From assembly GCA_944472135.2 (NCBI GenBank), contig OX235268.1, forward strand, positions 11,662,589 through 11,726,588: DNA of 64,000 nucleotides, written 5' to 3'. The position numbers and the translations under genes were made by a program. Positions 47,217 to 59,383 of the stretch are shown here, one piece after another. The notes under the pieces were generated by a model. The model did no database searches, had not been told where the DNA came from, and worked only from the letters and a program-made list of their open reading frames with translations. Within the stretch, counting starts at the first letter, position 1, and each line of letters opens with the position of its first letter. The stretch is from Trichobilharzia regenti (Eukaryota; Platyhelminthes; Trematoda; Strigeidida; Schistosomatidae).

Positions 47217-48089
47217 ATGAAACGATTTTTGCGACCTGATTGGTTTGACGTAGAACCTAACGCAGTTTGAGCTGCCAAGAAGTGGGATCACTGGTTTGGG
47301 ACGTTTTCCTACTTCATTGAATCAATGAGATCCTAAAATCCTTCGAAACTGCATATTCTCTTCAATCATATTTCTACTTCTGTATACGAATGCATTTCTG
47401 AATGCAAAACATACCAAGAAGCTATCGAAACTCTCAAGAGTCTCTGCATGCAGCCTTGCAATGAAGTGTTTGCTCGACACTTGTTAGCAACGTGTAAACA
47501 AGAATCTGGCGAAAATCTGGATCAGTTTGTTCGTCGACTCAAGTCGCTGACTACAGATTGTTCATTCAGAGCGGTTACAGCCGAAGAACATCGTAACGAA
47601 TCACTACGTGGTTCATTCATCTCAGGTATACAGTCTTCGATGATACACCAGAGGCTATTGGAACAGCCTACTTTAACTTTTCAAGCAGCATATGATCATG
47701 CACAAGCTCTAGAGATGGCACATCAACAATCGCGGTCATACTACAATCCTGGTGGTACACCTTGCGCGTCCATTTCTTTACATGATGTATCTCATCCATC
47801 AGATTCCACACCCTCCGTCAATGAAACAACCAGTGCTGCCGTTGAGTTCAAATGCTTTTTCTGTGATAATCGTAGACATCCTCATTCCAAATGCCTCGCC
47901 CGTGATGCAATTTGCAAAGTTTATGGCGAGCAAGGACATTTTCAGAAGGTTTGCAGGTCTGCACCATCTACGAAGCAAGGTCCATCTTCAGTTAACTCTA
48001 TAATTTCATCTCTCGTTGTGGCTTCACCACCTCAAAGTCTCACTGATGCTGTTACGCAGCTGTCAATGGGAAATCAATGCAAGCTCTAA
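47217..48089 (+). pseudogene. Gypsy gag, middle copy
   Basis: ATG at 47217 (MKRFLRP), two early stops, open part 47448-48089. It differs from the first copy by Gln to His in the AYDHAQAL stretch, a change shared with the third copy. The second knuckle is still CKVYG. Confidence 0.84.
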
Positions 48090-48311
48090 TGGATACCGGA
48101 AGCAGTGAGAGCTACATCTCTTCCTCAGTTGTTCATAAGTATAACTGGAAAGTCCATAAGTCTCGAAATAGTATCACAATGGCAAGTACGAATCTCACTA
48201 GTCATACTGAAGGACATTGTTTTCTATCCTTCTGCTATAAAAACCATACTTATGATCTATTCAAATTTTCCATTCTTCATAATTTATGTGCAGACGTCCT
48301 TCTTGGACATG
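48077..48311 (+). pseudogene. Gypsy protease fragment, middle copy
   Basis: DTGSSESYIS active site, cut by the BEL LTR at 48312 after LLGH, as in the other copies. Confidence 0.8.
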
Positions 48312-48667
48312 TGTCAGCCACGTCTCGTAAGCCGTTAATGCCCAGCTCTTGCTACGCTCGGGCTCACGCTGTCTCTTGAAGTTTTTCAGAAACGCTTAGT
48401 AATAACGGACAAAAAAACCAAAACACCGATTGGCCACTTGAGAATTCTTTATTGTAACACCAACATATAAAGAATCTTCCACTGAGGTCTGTGAAGAAAT
48501 ATTACAATAATAAATCATAATATTACTTCTGACGATGTTTTACTCTTCTTTCTGAACAGCGACCGATGAGACGATGACTGTCGTATTGATGCCTCCGCGA
48601 AAATTGGGGAAGTTGATTTTGAGCAAACAACCAAGAATTGATCGTTCAATCTTCAACTCCATTGACA
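48312..48667 (-). mobile_element. BEL LTR, middle copy
   Basis: Mirror of 9598-9953, with TGTCA and its partner at both ends; same 356-bp length. Confidence 0.85.
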
Positions 48668-49806
48668 CTCCCCGGCAAAAATGAGATCCAACCCTTTTTT
48701 CCATCACGACCAATACACGTTGACTTGGATGCCATTGCGAGAACCTGGGTCACACGGACAGAGCTGAAATGGAAAACAAACAGAAAAGCCAACACACCAC
48801 AAGCATACTCACAGCACAATCTCACACATCGCTGACGACCTGTGCCTTCCAGTTAAAGGCATCCTCCTGCAACACAATCGCCACTTGCGAGAATGACTCT
48901 TGCAGAATGCAACGTGACCATAGCAGCACCTCACGATACTCTACGTAAATCCTCTTATCTACTCACTACCAATTACCACTGCAATCGCTTGTCACTCATT
49001 CTGCCTCAGTTCTAGTAACGGTGACGTATGCGAGCCTCAGTCGTTTACACTCTCTCTCCCCGGCGTGTGGGACCACAGCTAACAATTATCTCTGTGTGCA
49101 TTTCATTCTCAGCAATAGCCTCCCCGGCGCATACGACCCATCTGCTTTCCTTAACATCAATCAATTCATTCACGGATGTAGAAGAGTGGACACAACTTCA
49201 GAAGAAGTAATCACGACGAAAATTTTAACAAAATTATGCAATAAAAACAAGGTACGAAAACAACAAGTAAACACAGTGAATCCAAAAACACCAATTGATA
49301 TGACACACCACACATATATACAAACAGTACACACAAACTCGCAGATCGTGTCTCGATGGAATTCCTTCGAAGAATTGCTGGACTTACAGCAGTACGCCTA
49401 CAACCCCTCACAGGTTGACGATTGTAAGTTGTGGAATGTCCGGACACAAACAAGATTAACCAACAATTACGACAATTGGAACTCACACAACTATTTAACA
49501 CAAACATATGTACAATCACTACATCAAAGTGGTGGATTCTGCCTTGACGAACTACCCTTGAAGAACTGTAGGACTTACAGCAGTACGCCTACATTACTTC
49601 TCAGGTTGATGATCCAAGTGGAAGTCGTCCGGACACAATCAGAATTACTAACAGCTAGATGATAAATGATATCAATTCAGTATATACGATATGAACATAT
49701 GTACAAAATCACACACCAAGCACATTGGACTGCTCATTGATGCGCTACCCTTTGAAGAATTGTAGGACTTACAGCAGTACGCCTACAACCCTTCTCAGGT
49801 TGACGC
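48668..49806 (-). mobile_element. BEL 3' noncoding region with sub-repeats, middle copy
   Basis: Sub-repeats at 49745-49804, 49551-49610 and 49360-49419. Small indels against the first copy are a lost A near 49527 and a three-base aga/tct insertion near 49205. The plus-strand frame at 49021-49662 is the antisense of this region and is not called. Confidence 0.65.
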
Positions 49807-52179
49807 TCTAGGTTGGAAAATCGTCTAGTGTTTCATCCTCCGACTCTCTACTCTCAGCACCTTCCAGTAGACACAGTTTTCTGATATCTCGCACCTACAT
49901 GCCACAACTTGTTCTCACCTCAACCGTCCTCACCAATCCATCACCACTACAGATTAGCCTGAACCATTTAATTCTGGTCACCTTCACCCAGTTTTTCTCT
50001 GCAGTCACCTTCTTATAACTATGCACCATGTTGGCTTACAATTTTAAATTATTGCGTCTCAGTACACCAAGCAATACTGTTTTTTTGAAAGTGTTGCCTT
50101 TATTCATAATCTGACTTTGCCTATTATGGATCGCTTAAAAATGAGTTTGAAGAATATCATTGCACATGTTGAGAATACGTAGAAAGTTGAACATTGTGAA
50201 TTAAGAGTTTCTTCTGCGGTTGCTTTCATGAAAAATGTTTTTCAATTATGAATATTGTTTAATTTTAATTTAATCCATCACCACTACAGATTAGCCTTAC
50301 TACCACTCCCAAAGGCCACCTACCTGTGGCACATTTATCTGCTACTAATACTATGTCACCAACCTTTAAGTTTCGGCACAACTTTTTCCACTTGTCTCTG
50401 GTTTGCAGTGTTAGAACATACTCCTTGAACCATCTTTTCCAGAATATATCCTTCATGTGCCTGGCTTGTTTCCATCTTTTAATCGTAGGTATTCCTTCCC
50501 CGCTTGAGTCCTCTATGCCAGGGTTGCCTCTCAATAACAATAATTTGTTTGGGGTTAACACATCAAAATCCTTGACGTCGTCCCTCGCAGGTGATAACGG
50601 CCGGTCATTTAATATTCGTTCAGCTTCACAAAAAAGTGTCTCCAGCGTTTCGTCATTCAAATTCTGGTTTTTAATTATGGAGCTTAAAATACGCTTGATA
50701 ATTCCTATAAGTCTTTCCCATAGCCCGCCTCTATGGCTGGCATGTGGTGGATTGAAGTGCCACTCGATGTTCCTTTTCAGTAACTCTTCATGAACTCTCG
50801 TTTGGGGACCTTCGAAGTACTCTTTAAGCTCGGCGTGACAGCCAACAAAATTAGTCCCTCTGTCGCTGAACATCATCTTCGGTACACCCCGGCGATTTAT
50901 AAATCTATGTAATGCTAGCACGAATGAATCAGTAGTTAACGTATGAACCATCTCAATATGCACAGCTCTCATTTTCAAACAGGTGAATAAACAGCCATAT
51001 CTTTTACATAAAGTTCTGCCTCTCTTCACTACAAAAGGTCCGAACAAATCCACTCCAACGTACACAAATGGATAATTCCCTTCAGAAGCTTGCCACGCTG
51101 GGAGTGGTGCCATCATCTGCTGTACTGGACGAGCATTTCGGAGTTTAAATTCCATGCACTTATCAATTATTTTACGGACAGCGGTACCTCCCTTCACTAT
51201 CCAGAACTTACATCGAATACTTGATAGTACTTGCGAAGTACCCAAATGACCTTCAAGAACATGGTAGTGTCTTATAATGAGATCAGTGACTGGATGGTAG
51301 CGAGGTAATAAGGCCGGATGACGGGTCTCATATGACGATTCTAACATTTGTAGACGTCCACCAACTCTAGCGATCCCTTCGGAAACTATCGGAGGTAATC
51401 TATCTAACCGCACCTTCAAATCTGAGAAATTGGGACTATCCTCCTTGGCAATCTCACCCCACGCCTCCCACTGAGCAGCCCTCAAAATCGCTAGCTCTGC
51501 ATTTCTAATATCTTCGACTCTCAAAGGCCCCACATTCATATTTTCGTATCCCGCAAGATGCATGACCTTTAAATACGTAACATATCGTGTCAACCACGCA
51601 ACAGCTTTCAGTAGTTTGTACCAAGAAGAATAATATTTAAAAAGTGGATGTAAACCTGAATGTCTTTCTTGAGTAGATGTTAAACTGACACTTGTCTTCA
51701 ACTCCAAGGCACACTCGTTTATCGGTGGTTCATCTTCTCTACGAGGCCACATACTATCAGCCCTTAGCAAGAACTCTGGACCTCTCCACCACTTATTTTT
51801 AACCACATTCATATCAATAACCCCTCGCGAGGCTAGATTAGCTTGATTTTTTCCAGACGGTACGTACCTCCACTGCTCAACAGTTGTTAGTTCACGAAGT
51901 TGAGATACTCTGTTAGCTACAAAACATGCATATCTTGCTGACTCGTTGCGTATATAATATATCACAGACATCGAATCAGTCCAAAACGTTACGGGATGCT
52001 TGGGGTAATCCAACTCTTTACACACCGTTGTGAATAACTGCGCAGCTAGTAAGGCTGCATTAAGTTCTAATCTCGGAATCGAAACCGTCTTTAGAGGTGC
52101 AACTCTAGATTAACCCATCACCAGGCTAACATCTATATCATTCCTTAAGGTGGTTCTGATGTATACGGCTGCACCAAAT
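49807..52179 (-). pseudogene. BEL RNase H-integrase, middle copy, disrupted by an insertion
   Basis: The integrase C-terminus is split by 311 inserted bases at 49961-50271; the main open frame is 50265-52025. The RNase H TAA is at 52110-52112, shared with both A copies. Integrase residues follow the third copy rather than the first (Val in FVYVGVDLF, Ser in LESSYE, Asn and Leu in NQNLNDETLETLF), plus a private Pro in RLPPIV. The integrase Cys to Phe change is present. The copy ends at 52179, within RNase H, at the junction with plus-strand BEL. Confidence 0.88.
49935..50297. mobile_element. 311-bp insertion flanked by a 26-bp direct duplication
   Basis: The 26-mer beginning aatccatcacc and ending ttagcct occurs at 49935-49960 and again at 50272-50297, with 311 bases between. 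The first copy of the block (8307-8332) has the 26-mer once and no insert. The insert is AT-rich, starts gaaccatttaattctgg, ends tttaattttaattt, has no poly(A), no inverted ends and no recognisable coding content. Type unknown. Confidence 0.85.
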
Positions 52180-53342
52180 ACGCTGAGGCTACGAGCATAT
52201 TACGTCAAAGATTTGGAAGACCTTCGATGATTGTAAGGAACGTATTCGAAGCTGTCAAAAGTAATGGCAGTCAACTTCAAGATGACTCCAAGGCACTCAC
52301 TAAGTTTTTAGATAATCTTATGACTTATAAGAATACCTTGATTTCAATGAATTGCATGAGTGACCTCAACTCGAGCTCAGTCCTAGAGGTAATTGCGAGA
52401 CGCCTACCTACTCGGCTGCAAAGGAAATGGGTAAAAATAAGCTCTCGTATAGAGGAGGAGGGTATCGAGCCAAGGTTTGATGATATTCTTAGACTGGTGA
52501 AGGACAGTGTCAACCAGGCGATGGGCAAATTCGCCAGCATTTTGCATTCTAAGGTAGAACCTAAGGAACCAGTGAATATAAGGAAGGCATTTGTGGTGAA
52601 GTCTCAAGACACAACGAGAAAGGATGAGTGTATTGTTTGCCATAACATGCATCAATTGAGTGATTGTAATCGCTTTATCGCTATGTCACCCGTAGAAAGG
52701 TTAAAAATGGCAAAGCAGAAGCGGCTGTGTTTCAGTTGTTTAAAGATTGGGCATACAAAGTGGAATTGTAAGGCGACAAATAAAAGAAGTAGTGGTTTAA
52801 CGGATATGCACCCACTTCTGAGAACAGTGAACGAACCTGGGAATTCGGTTAATTGTAATAGTATCTCTAGACCCCTTGACATCCCACAAGTTTTCTTAGG
52901 GGTATTACCAGTTAAGGTGAAAGGACCGAAATCTTCAGTAGAGACTTATGCATTGTTGGATAATGGTTCAGACGTTACATTGATAGATGCTGAACTGGCT
53001 GGTTGCTTGGGTATTAAAGGCCCAAAGCAACCCTTGGTTGTAAATACTTTCAATTCTGCGAAAACAGTAGTATGTGAGCGAGTGTCATTTCAGTTAGAAT
53101 CCTTGGCTACTGGGGAGACCGTGGAAGTGGATACTGCTTACACTACCTCCAGTATGAAACTTGGCGAAGCTATAGTACCTAGTCGTGAAACGGTTGTCGG
53201 TAAGCCATACCTGTGTGACATACCTCTTCCAACACTGCAAGATGGAAGAGTGAGAGTACTCATTGGATGTAGTGTGCCAGAAGCTCACAAGGTATTAGAA
53301 GAGAGATTTGGAGGTAGAGATGATCTGTTTGCGACGAAATAA
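52178..53342 (+). pseudogene. BEL gag-protease, third copy, 5'-truncated
   Basis: The frame enters at the inversion junction and runs to the TAA at 53340-53342. Both Cys/His clusters and DNGS remain. Compared with the A copies: Arg to Ser in CFSCLKIGH (not a zinc ligand), Ile to Lys before SSVETYALLD, Asp to Gly in LATGETV, and Gly to Ser in AVKSNGSQ. Confidence 0.88.
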
Positions 53343-54554
53343 CCACTGGGATGGACAGTGAGAGGACCTATACCCATAGTCCACATATCATCATTAGTTA
53401 CAAACGATGGGGACAAACTAGAAACTATGATTAAAAATATGTATGACAAGGAGTTTTGTGACTGCGGTGTCCCAGGGAAGGGTCGTTCTGTAGAAGACTT
53501 AAAAGCAGTTAAAATAGCCGAGGACTCTTGTAAATACGAAAACGGGCGTTTCAGCGTTGGCCTACCATGGAGATTCAAAGATAGACAGTTGGTTTGTAAT
53601 AGGAAAGTTGCTCTTAAGAGACTAATGGGTTTACAGAAGAAATTTCTGTCAGATGCAGAACTCTGGTCCAAATATAAGGAAGTCGTCGATAAACAAATAA
53701 TGAAGGGTTACGTTGAAAGACTAGTTGATCAGAGTGAGCCAGGGAAGTGGTATTTGCCCCATCATCCCGTCTTTAACCCGAGGAAGCCAGGTAAACTCCG
53801 TGTGGTGTTTGATTGTTCTGCGAAACATGAAGGAGTCTCTTTAAATGATAATCTGTATAGTGGCCCAGATTGCGTGAGCTCATTAGTGGGACTGCTATTG
53901 AGATTCAGAAAGTTTACAGTTGCTGTCGCGGCGGATATTGAGGAAATGTTCCTACAGGTGAAGGTGCCAGAGAGTGACAGAGATCACTTGAGGTTTTTGT
54001 GGTTTGATGACGGTCCTTGTGGTAAGGTGTCAGAATATAGGATGACAGTGCATCCATTTGGTGCCACGTCCTCCCCGTTTTGTGCTAATTTTGCTCTACG
54101 AAAGGCAGTGTCCACATTTGGTTCTAATGATTTGCTGGACGTCATAGATTGTTGCTTCTACGTGGATGATTGTTTAGCCTCCTTCGATGATGATAAGTCT
54201 GCAGTTAGATTTGCAACAAGCATCACTGAAGTGTTAGCTAAGGCCGGCTTTCGTCTAACTAAGTGGGTCTCGAACAGCCTAGACGTTTTGAAGCATATAG
54301 ATCCAGAAGACAGAGCACCTACCGTACGAGATTTGCCTGTTGATACTCTACCAGTTGAACGCACATTAGGTATGCGATGGGATGTGAACTCTGATACCTT
54401 TGGATTTAGTGTTGGTGATATTGATAAGCCAGTTACTCGGAGAGGTGTGCTCTCTGTGTTGTCGTCCGTGTTTGACCCACTTGGATTAGTAGCACCTTAT
54501 CTACTTCCGGCTAGGAGGTTATTTCAAGAGACATGCAGGAAAGGGTTACAGTGA
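53343..54554 (+). pseudogene. BEL reverse transcriptase, third copy, intact YVDD
   Basis: Same frame as gag-protease after one TAA; Met at 53358, TGA at 54552-54554. The catalytic motif is FYVDD (GAT at 54165-54167), and nearby residues also differ from the A copies (NDLLDV for NALLDV, LQVKVPE for LQVMVPE, SEPGKWYLP for SELGKWYLP, HLRFLWF for HLRLLWF). By motifs this is the only BEL RT in the window that could be active; the stops on either side would still prevent a normal polyprotein. Confidence 0.9.
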
Positions 54555-56761
54555 GATGAACCATTAAGTGAGAGGCAGAGAGAAGAGTGGAAGGGGTGGG
54601 TTAACAGTTTAAGAATGCTGAATCTACATTCCGTCTCACGTCCACTTAAGCCGTCGAGAAATCATGATATAATTGACTTCCATGTTTTTTCTGATGCCTC
54701 TGAGGTTGGATTTGGTGCAGCCGTATACATCAGAACCACCTTAAGGAATGATATAGATGTTAGCCTGGTGATGGGTAAATCTAGAGTTGCACCTCTAAAG
54801 ACGGTTTCGATTCCGAGATTAGAACTTAATGCAGCCTTACTAGCTGCGCAGTTATTCACAACGGTGTGTAAAGAGTTGGATTACCCCAAGCATCCCGTAA
54901 CGTTTTGGACTGATTCGATGTCTGTGATATATTATATACGCAACGAGTCAGCAAGATATGCATGTTTTGTAGCTAACAGAGTATCTCAAATTCGTGAACT
55001 AACAACTGTTGAGCAGTGGAGGTACGTACCGTCTGGAAAAAATCAAGCTAATCTAGCCTCGCGAGGGGTTATTGATATGAATGTGGTTAAAAATAAGTGG
55101 TGGAGAGGTCCAGAGTTCTTGCTAAGGGCTGATAGTATGTGGCCTCGTAGAGAAGATGAACCACCGATAAACGAGTGTGCCTTGGAGTTGAAGACAAGTG
55201 TCAGTTTAACATCTACTCAAGAAAGACATTCAGGTTTACATCCACTTTTTAAATATTATTCTTCTTGGTACAAACTACTGAAAGCTGTTGCGTGGTTGAC
55301 ACGATATGTTACGTATTTAAAGGTCATGCATCTTGCGGGATACGAAAATATGAATGTGGGGCCTTTGAGAGTCGAAGATATTAGAAATGCAGAGCTAGCG
55401 ATTTTGAGGGCTGCTCAGTGGGAGGCGTGGGGTGAGATTGCCAAGGAGGATAGTCCCAATTTCTCAGATTTGAAGGTGCGGTTAGATAGATTATCTCCGA
55501 TAGTTTCCGAAGGGATCGCTAGAGTTGGTGGACGTCTACAAATGTTAGAATCGTCATATGAGACCCGTCATCCGGCCTTATTACCTCGCTACCATCCAGT
55601 CACTGATCTCATTATAAGACACTACCATGTTCTTGAAGGTCATTTGGGTACTTCGCAAGTACTATCAAGTATTCGATGTAAGTTCTGGATAGTGAAGGGA
55701 GGTACCGCTGTCCGTAAAATAATTGATAAGTGCATGGAATTTAAACTCCGAAATGCTCGTCCAGTACAGCAGATGATGGCACCACTCCCAGCGTGGCAAG
55801 CTTCTGAAGGGAATTATCCATTTGTGTACGTTGGAGTGGATTTGTTCGGACCTTTTGTAGTGAAGAGAGGCAGAACTTTATGTAAAAGATATGGCTGTTT
55901 ATTCACCTGTTTGAAAATGAGAGCTGTGCATATTGAGATGGTTCATACGTTAACTACTGATTCATTCGTGCTAGCATTACATAGATTTATAAATCGCCGG
56001 GGTGTACCGAAGATGATGTTCAGCGACAGAGGGACTAATTTTGTTGGCTGTCACGCCGAGCTTAAAGAGTACTTCGAAGGTCCCCAAACGAGAGTTCATG
56101 AAGAGTTACTGAAAAGGAACATCGAGTGGCACTTCAATCCACCACATGCCAGCCATAGAGGCGGGCTATGGGAAAGACTTATAGGAATTATCAAGCGTAT
56201 TTTAAGCTCCATAATTAAAAACCAGAATTTGAATGACGAAACGCTGGAGACACTTTTTTGTGAAGCTGAACGAATATTAAATGACCGGCCGTTATCACCT
56301 GCGAGGGACGACGTCAAGGATTTTGATGTGTTAACCCCAAACAAATTATTGTTATTGAGAGGCAACCCTGGCATAGAGGACTCAAGCGGGGAAGGAATAC
56401 CTACGATTAAAAGATGGAAACAAGCCAGGCACATGAAGGATATATTCTGGAAAAGATGGTTCAAGGAGTATGTTCTAACACTGCAAACCAGAGACAAGTG
56501 GAAAAAGTTGTGCCGAAACTTAAAGGTTGGTGACATAGTATTAGTAGCAGATAAATGTGCCACAGGTAGGTGGCCTTTGGGAGTGGTAGTAAGGCTAATC
56601 TGTAGTGGTGATGGATTAGGCTAATCTGTAGTGGTGATGGATTGGTGAGGACGGTTGAGGTGAGAACAAGTTGTGGCATGTAGGTGCGAGATATCAGAAA
56701 ACTGTGTCTACTGGAAGGTGCTGAGAGTAGAGAGTCGGAGGATGAAACACTAGACGATTTT
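54555..56761 (+). pseudogene. BEL RNase H-integrase, third copy (669 open codons)
   Basis: The longest open frame in the window, 54615-56624. The RNase H stop of the other copies is Lys here (codon AAA at 54777-54779). The fourth RNase H acidic site still reads QANLASRG, and the integrase zinc region still has Phe for Cys (DKCMEF). Catalytic D, D and E positions are all present. A tandem copy of the 26-mer at 56592-56617 and 56618-56643 shifts the frame and ends it early. Beyond it the old C-terminus continues to about 56761 with the shared TAG at GM*VRD. Confidence 0.9.
56592..56643 (+). repeat. Tandem 26-bp duplication, empty counterpart of the 311-bp insertion
   Basis: The same 26-mer that flanks the insertion in the middle copy stands here twice in direct contact (56592-56617 and 56618-56643), with no base between. 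The first copy has it once. Confidence 0.95.
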
Positions 56762-57910
56762 CCAACCTAGAGCGTCAACCTGAGAAGGGTTGTAGGCGTA
56801 CTGCTGTAAGTCCTACAATTCTTCAAAGGGTAGCGCATCAATGAGCAGTCCAATGTGCTTGGTGTGTGATTTTGTACATATGTTCATATCGTATATACTG
56901 AATTGATATCATTTATCATCTAGCTGTTAGTAATTCTGATTGTGTCCGGACGACTTCCACTTGGATCATCAACCTGAGAAGTAATGTAGGCGTACTGCTG
57001 TAAGTCCTACAGTTCTTCAAGGGTAGTTCGTCAAGGCAGAATCCACCACTTTGATGTAGTGATTGTACATATGTTTGTGTTAAATAGTTGTGTGAGTTCC
57101 AATTGTCGTAATTGTTGGTTAATCTTGTTTGTGTCCGGACATTCCACAACTTACAATCGTCAACCTGTGAGGGGTTGTAGGCGTACTGCTGTAAGTCCAG
57201 CAATTCTTCGAAGGAATTCCATCGAGACACGATCTGCGAGTTTGTGTGTACTGTTTGTATATATGTGTGGTGTGTCATATCAATTGGTGTTTTTGGATTC
57301 ACTGTGTTTACTTGTTGTTTTCGTACCTTGTTTTTATTGCATAATTTTGTTAAAATTTTCGTCGTGATTACTTCTTCTGAAGTTGTGTCCACTCTTCTAC
57401 ATCCGTGAATGAATTGATTGATGTTAAGGAAAGCAGATGGGTCGTATGCGCCGGGGAGGCTATTGCTGAGAATGAAATGCACACAGAGATAATTGTTAGC
57501 TGTGGTCCCACACGCCGGGGAGAGAGAGTGTAAACGACTGAGGCTCGCATACGTCACCGTTACTAGAACTGAGGCAGAATGAGTGACAAGCGATTGCAGT
57601 GGTAATTGGTAGTGAGTAGATAAGAGGATTTACGTAGAGTATCGTGAGGTGCTGCTATGGTCACGTTGCATTCTGCAAGAGTCATTCTCGCAAGTGGCGA
57701 TTGTGTTGCAGGAGGATGCCTTTAACTGGAAGGCACAGGTCGTCAGCGATGTGTGAGATTGTGCTGTGAGTATGCTTGTGGTGTGTTGGCTTTTCTGTTT
57801 GTTTTCCATTTCAGCTCTGTCCGTGTGACCCAGGTTCTCGCAATGGCATCCAAGTCAACGTGTATTGGTCGTGATGGAAAAAAGGGTTGGATCTCATTTT
57901 TGCCGGGGAG
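56762..57910 (+). mobile_element. BEL 3' noncoding region with sub-repeats, third copy
   Basis: Sub-repeats start at 56774, 56968 and 57159. It shares the lost A (accacttt near 57046) and the extra tct near 57375 with the middle copy. It ends ccggggag before the LTR. Confidence 0.65.
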
Positions 57911-58266
57911 TGTCAATGGAGTTGAAGATGGAACGATCAATTCTTGGTTGTTTGCTCAAAATCAACTTCCCCAATTTTCGCGGAGGCATCAATACGACAG
58001 TCATCGTCTCATCGGTCGCTGTTCAGAAAGAAGAGTAAAACATCGTCAGAAGTAATATTATGATTTATTATTGTAATATTTCTTCACAGACCTCAGTGGA
58101 AGATTCTTTATATGTTGGTGTTACAATAAAGAATTCTCAAGTGGCCAATCGGTGTTTTGGTTTTTTTGTCCGTTATTACTAAGCGTTTCTGAAAAACTTC
58201 AAGAGACAGCGTGAGCCCGAGCGTAGCGAGAGCTGGGCATTAACGGCTTACGAGACGTGGCTGACA
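57911..58266 (+). mobile_element. BEL LTR, third copy
   Basis: 356 bp, TGTCA to TGACA; joins Gypsy protease at 58267 as in the other copies. Confidence 0.85.
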
Positions 58267-58501
58267 CATGTCCAAGAAGGACGTCTGCACATAAATTATG
58301 AAGAATGGAAAATTTGAATAGATCATAAGTATGGTTTTTATAGCAGAAGGATAGAAAACAATGTCCTTCAGTATGACTAGTGAGATTCGTACTTGCCATT
58401 GTGATACTATTTCGAGACTTATGGACTTTCCAGTTATACTTATGAACAACTGAGGAAGAGATGTAGCTCTCACTGCTTCCGGTATCCATTAGAGCTTGCA
58501 T
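58267..58501 (-). pseudogene. Gypsy protease fragment, third copy
   Basis: DTGS active site retained; truncated by the BEL LTR after LLGH. Confidence 0.8.
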
Positions 58502-59361
58502 TGATTTCCCATTGACAGCTGCGTAACAGCATCAGTGAGACTTTGAGGTGGTGAAGCCACAACGAGAGATGAAATTATAGAGTTAACTGAAGATGGACCT
58601 TGCTTCGTAGATGGTGCAGACCTGCAAACCTTCTGAAAATGTCCTTGCTCGCCATAAACTTTGCAAATTGCATCACGGGCGAGGCATTTGGAATGAGGAT
58701 GTCTACGATTATCACAGAAAAAGCATTTGAACTCAACGGCAGCACTGGTTGTTTCATTGACGGAGGGTGTGGAATCTGATGGATGAGATACATCATGTAA
58801 AGAAATGGACGCGCAAGGTGTACCACCAGGATTGTAGTATGACCGCGATTGTTGATGTGCCATCTCTAGAGCTTGTGCATGATCATATGCTGCTTGAAAA
58901 GTTAAAGTAGGCTGTTCCAATAGCCTCTGGTGTATCATCGAAGACTGTATACCTGAGATGAATGAACCACGTAGTGATTCGTTACGATGTTCTTCGGCTG
59001 TAACCGCTCTGAATGAACAATCTGTAGTCAGCGACTTGAGTCGACGAACAAACTGATCCAGATTTTCGCCAGATTCTTGTTTACACGTTGCTAACAAGTG
59101 TCGAGCAAACACTTCATTGCAAGGCTGCATGCAGAGACTCTTGAGAGTTTCGATAGCTTCTTGGTATGTTTTGCATTCAGAAATGCATTCGTATACAGAA
59201 GTAGAAATATGATTGAAGAGAATATGCAGTTTCGAAGGATTTTAGGATCTCATTGATTCAATGAAGTAGGAAAACGTCCCAAACCAGTGATCCCACTTCT
59301 TGGCAGCTCAAACTGCGTTAGGTTCTACGTCAAACCAATCAGGTCGCAAAAATCGTTTCAT
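58489..59361 (-). pseudogene. Gypsy gag, third copy
   Basis: Original start at 59361; open part 58489-59130. Carries the same Gln to His change as the middle copy and the same broken second knuckle. Confidence 0.84.
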
Positions 59362-59383
59362 GAATATTGTAAAATGAATAAAT

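Larger units (their letters stand above)
6425..52179. repeat. Palindrome B, arms 6425-27723 and 30541-52179
   Basis: Mirror coordinates sum to 58264 from the centre out to about 12 kb, drift to 58265-58268 through a few 1-bp indels, and jump to 58604 outside a 311-bp insertion with a 26-bp duplication at 49935-50297. Arms are about 21.3 and 21.6 kb and differ only by scattered substitutions that I could see, for example near 13247/45017, 14693/43571, 15662/42604 and 23560/34696. The 2817-bp hinge (27724-30540) is not palindromic. Arm content is entirely transposable elements and unassigned AT-rich DNA. Confidence 0.95.
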
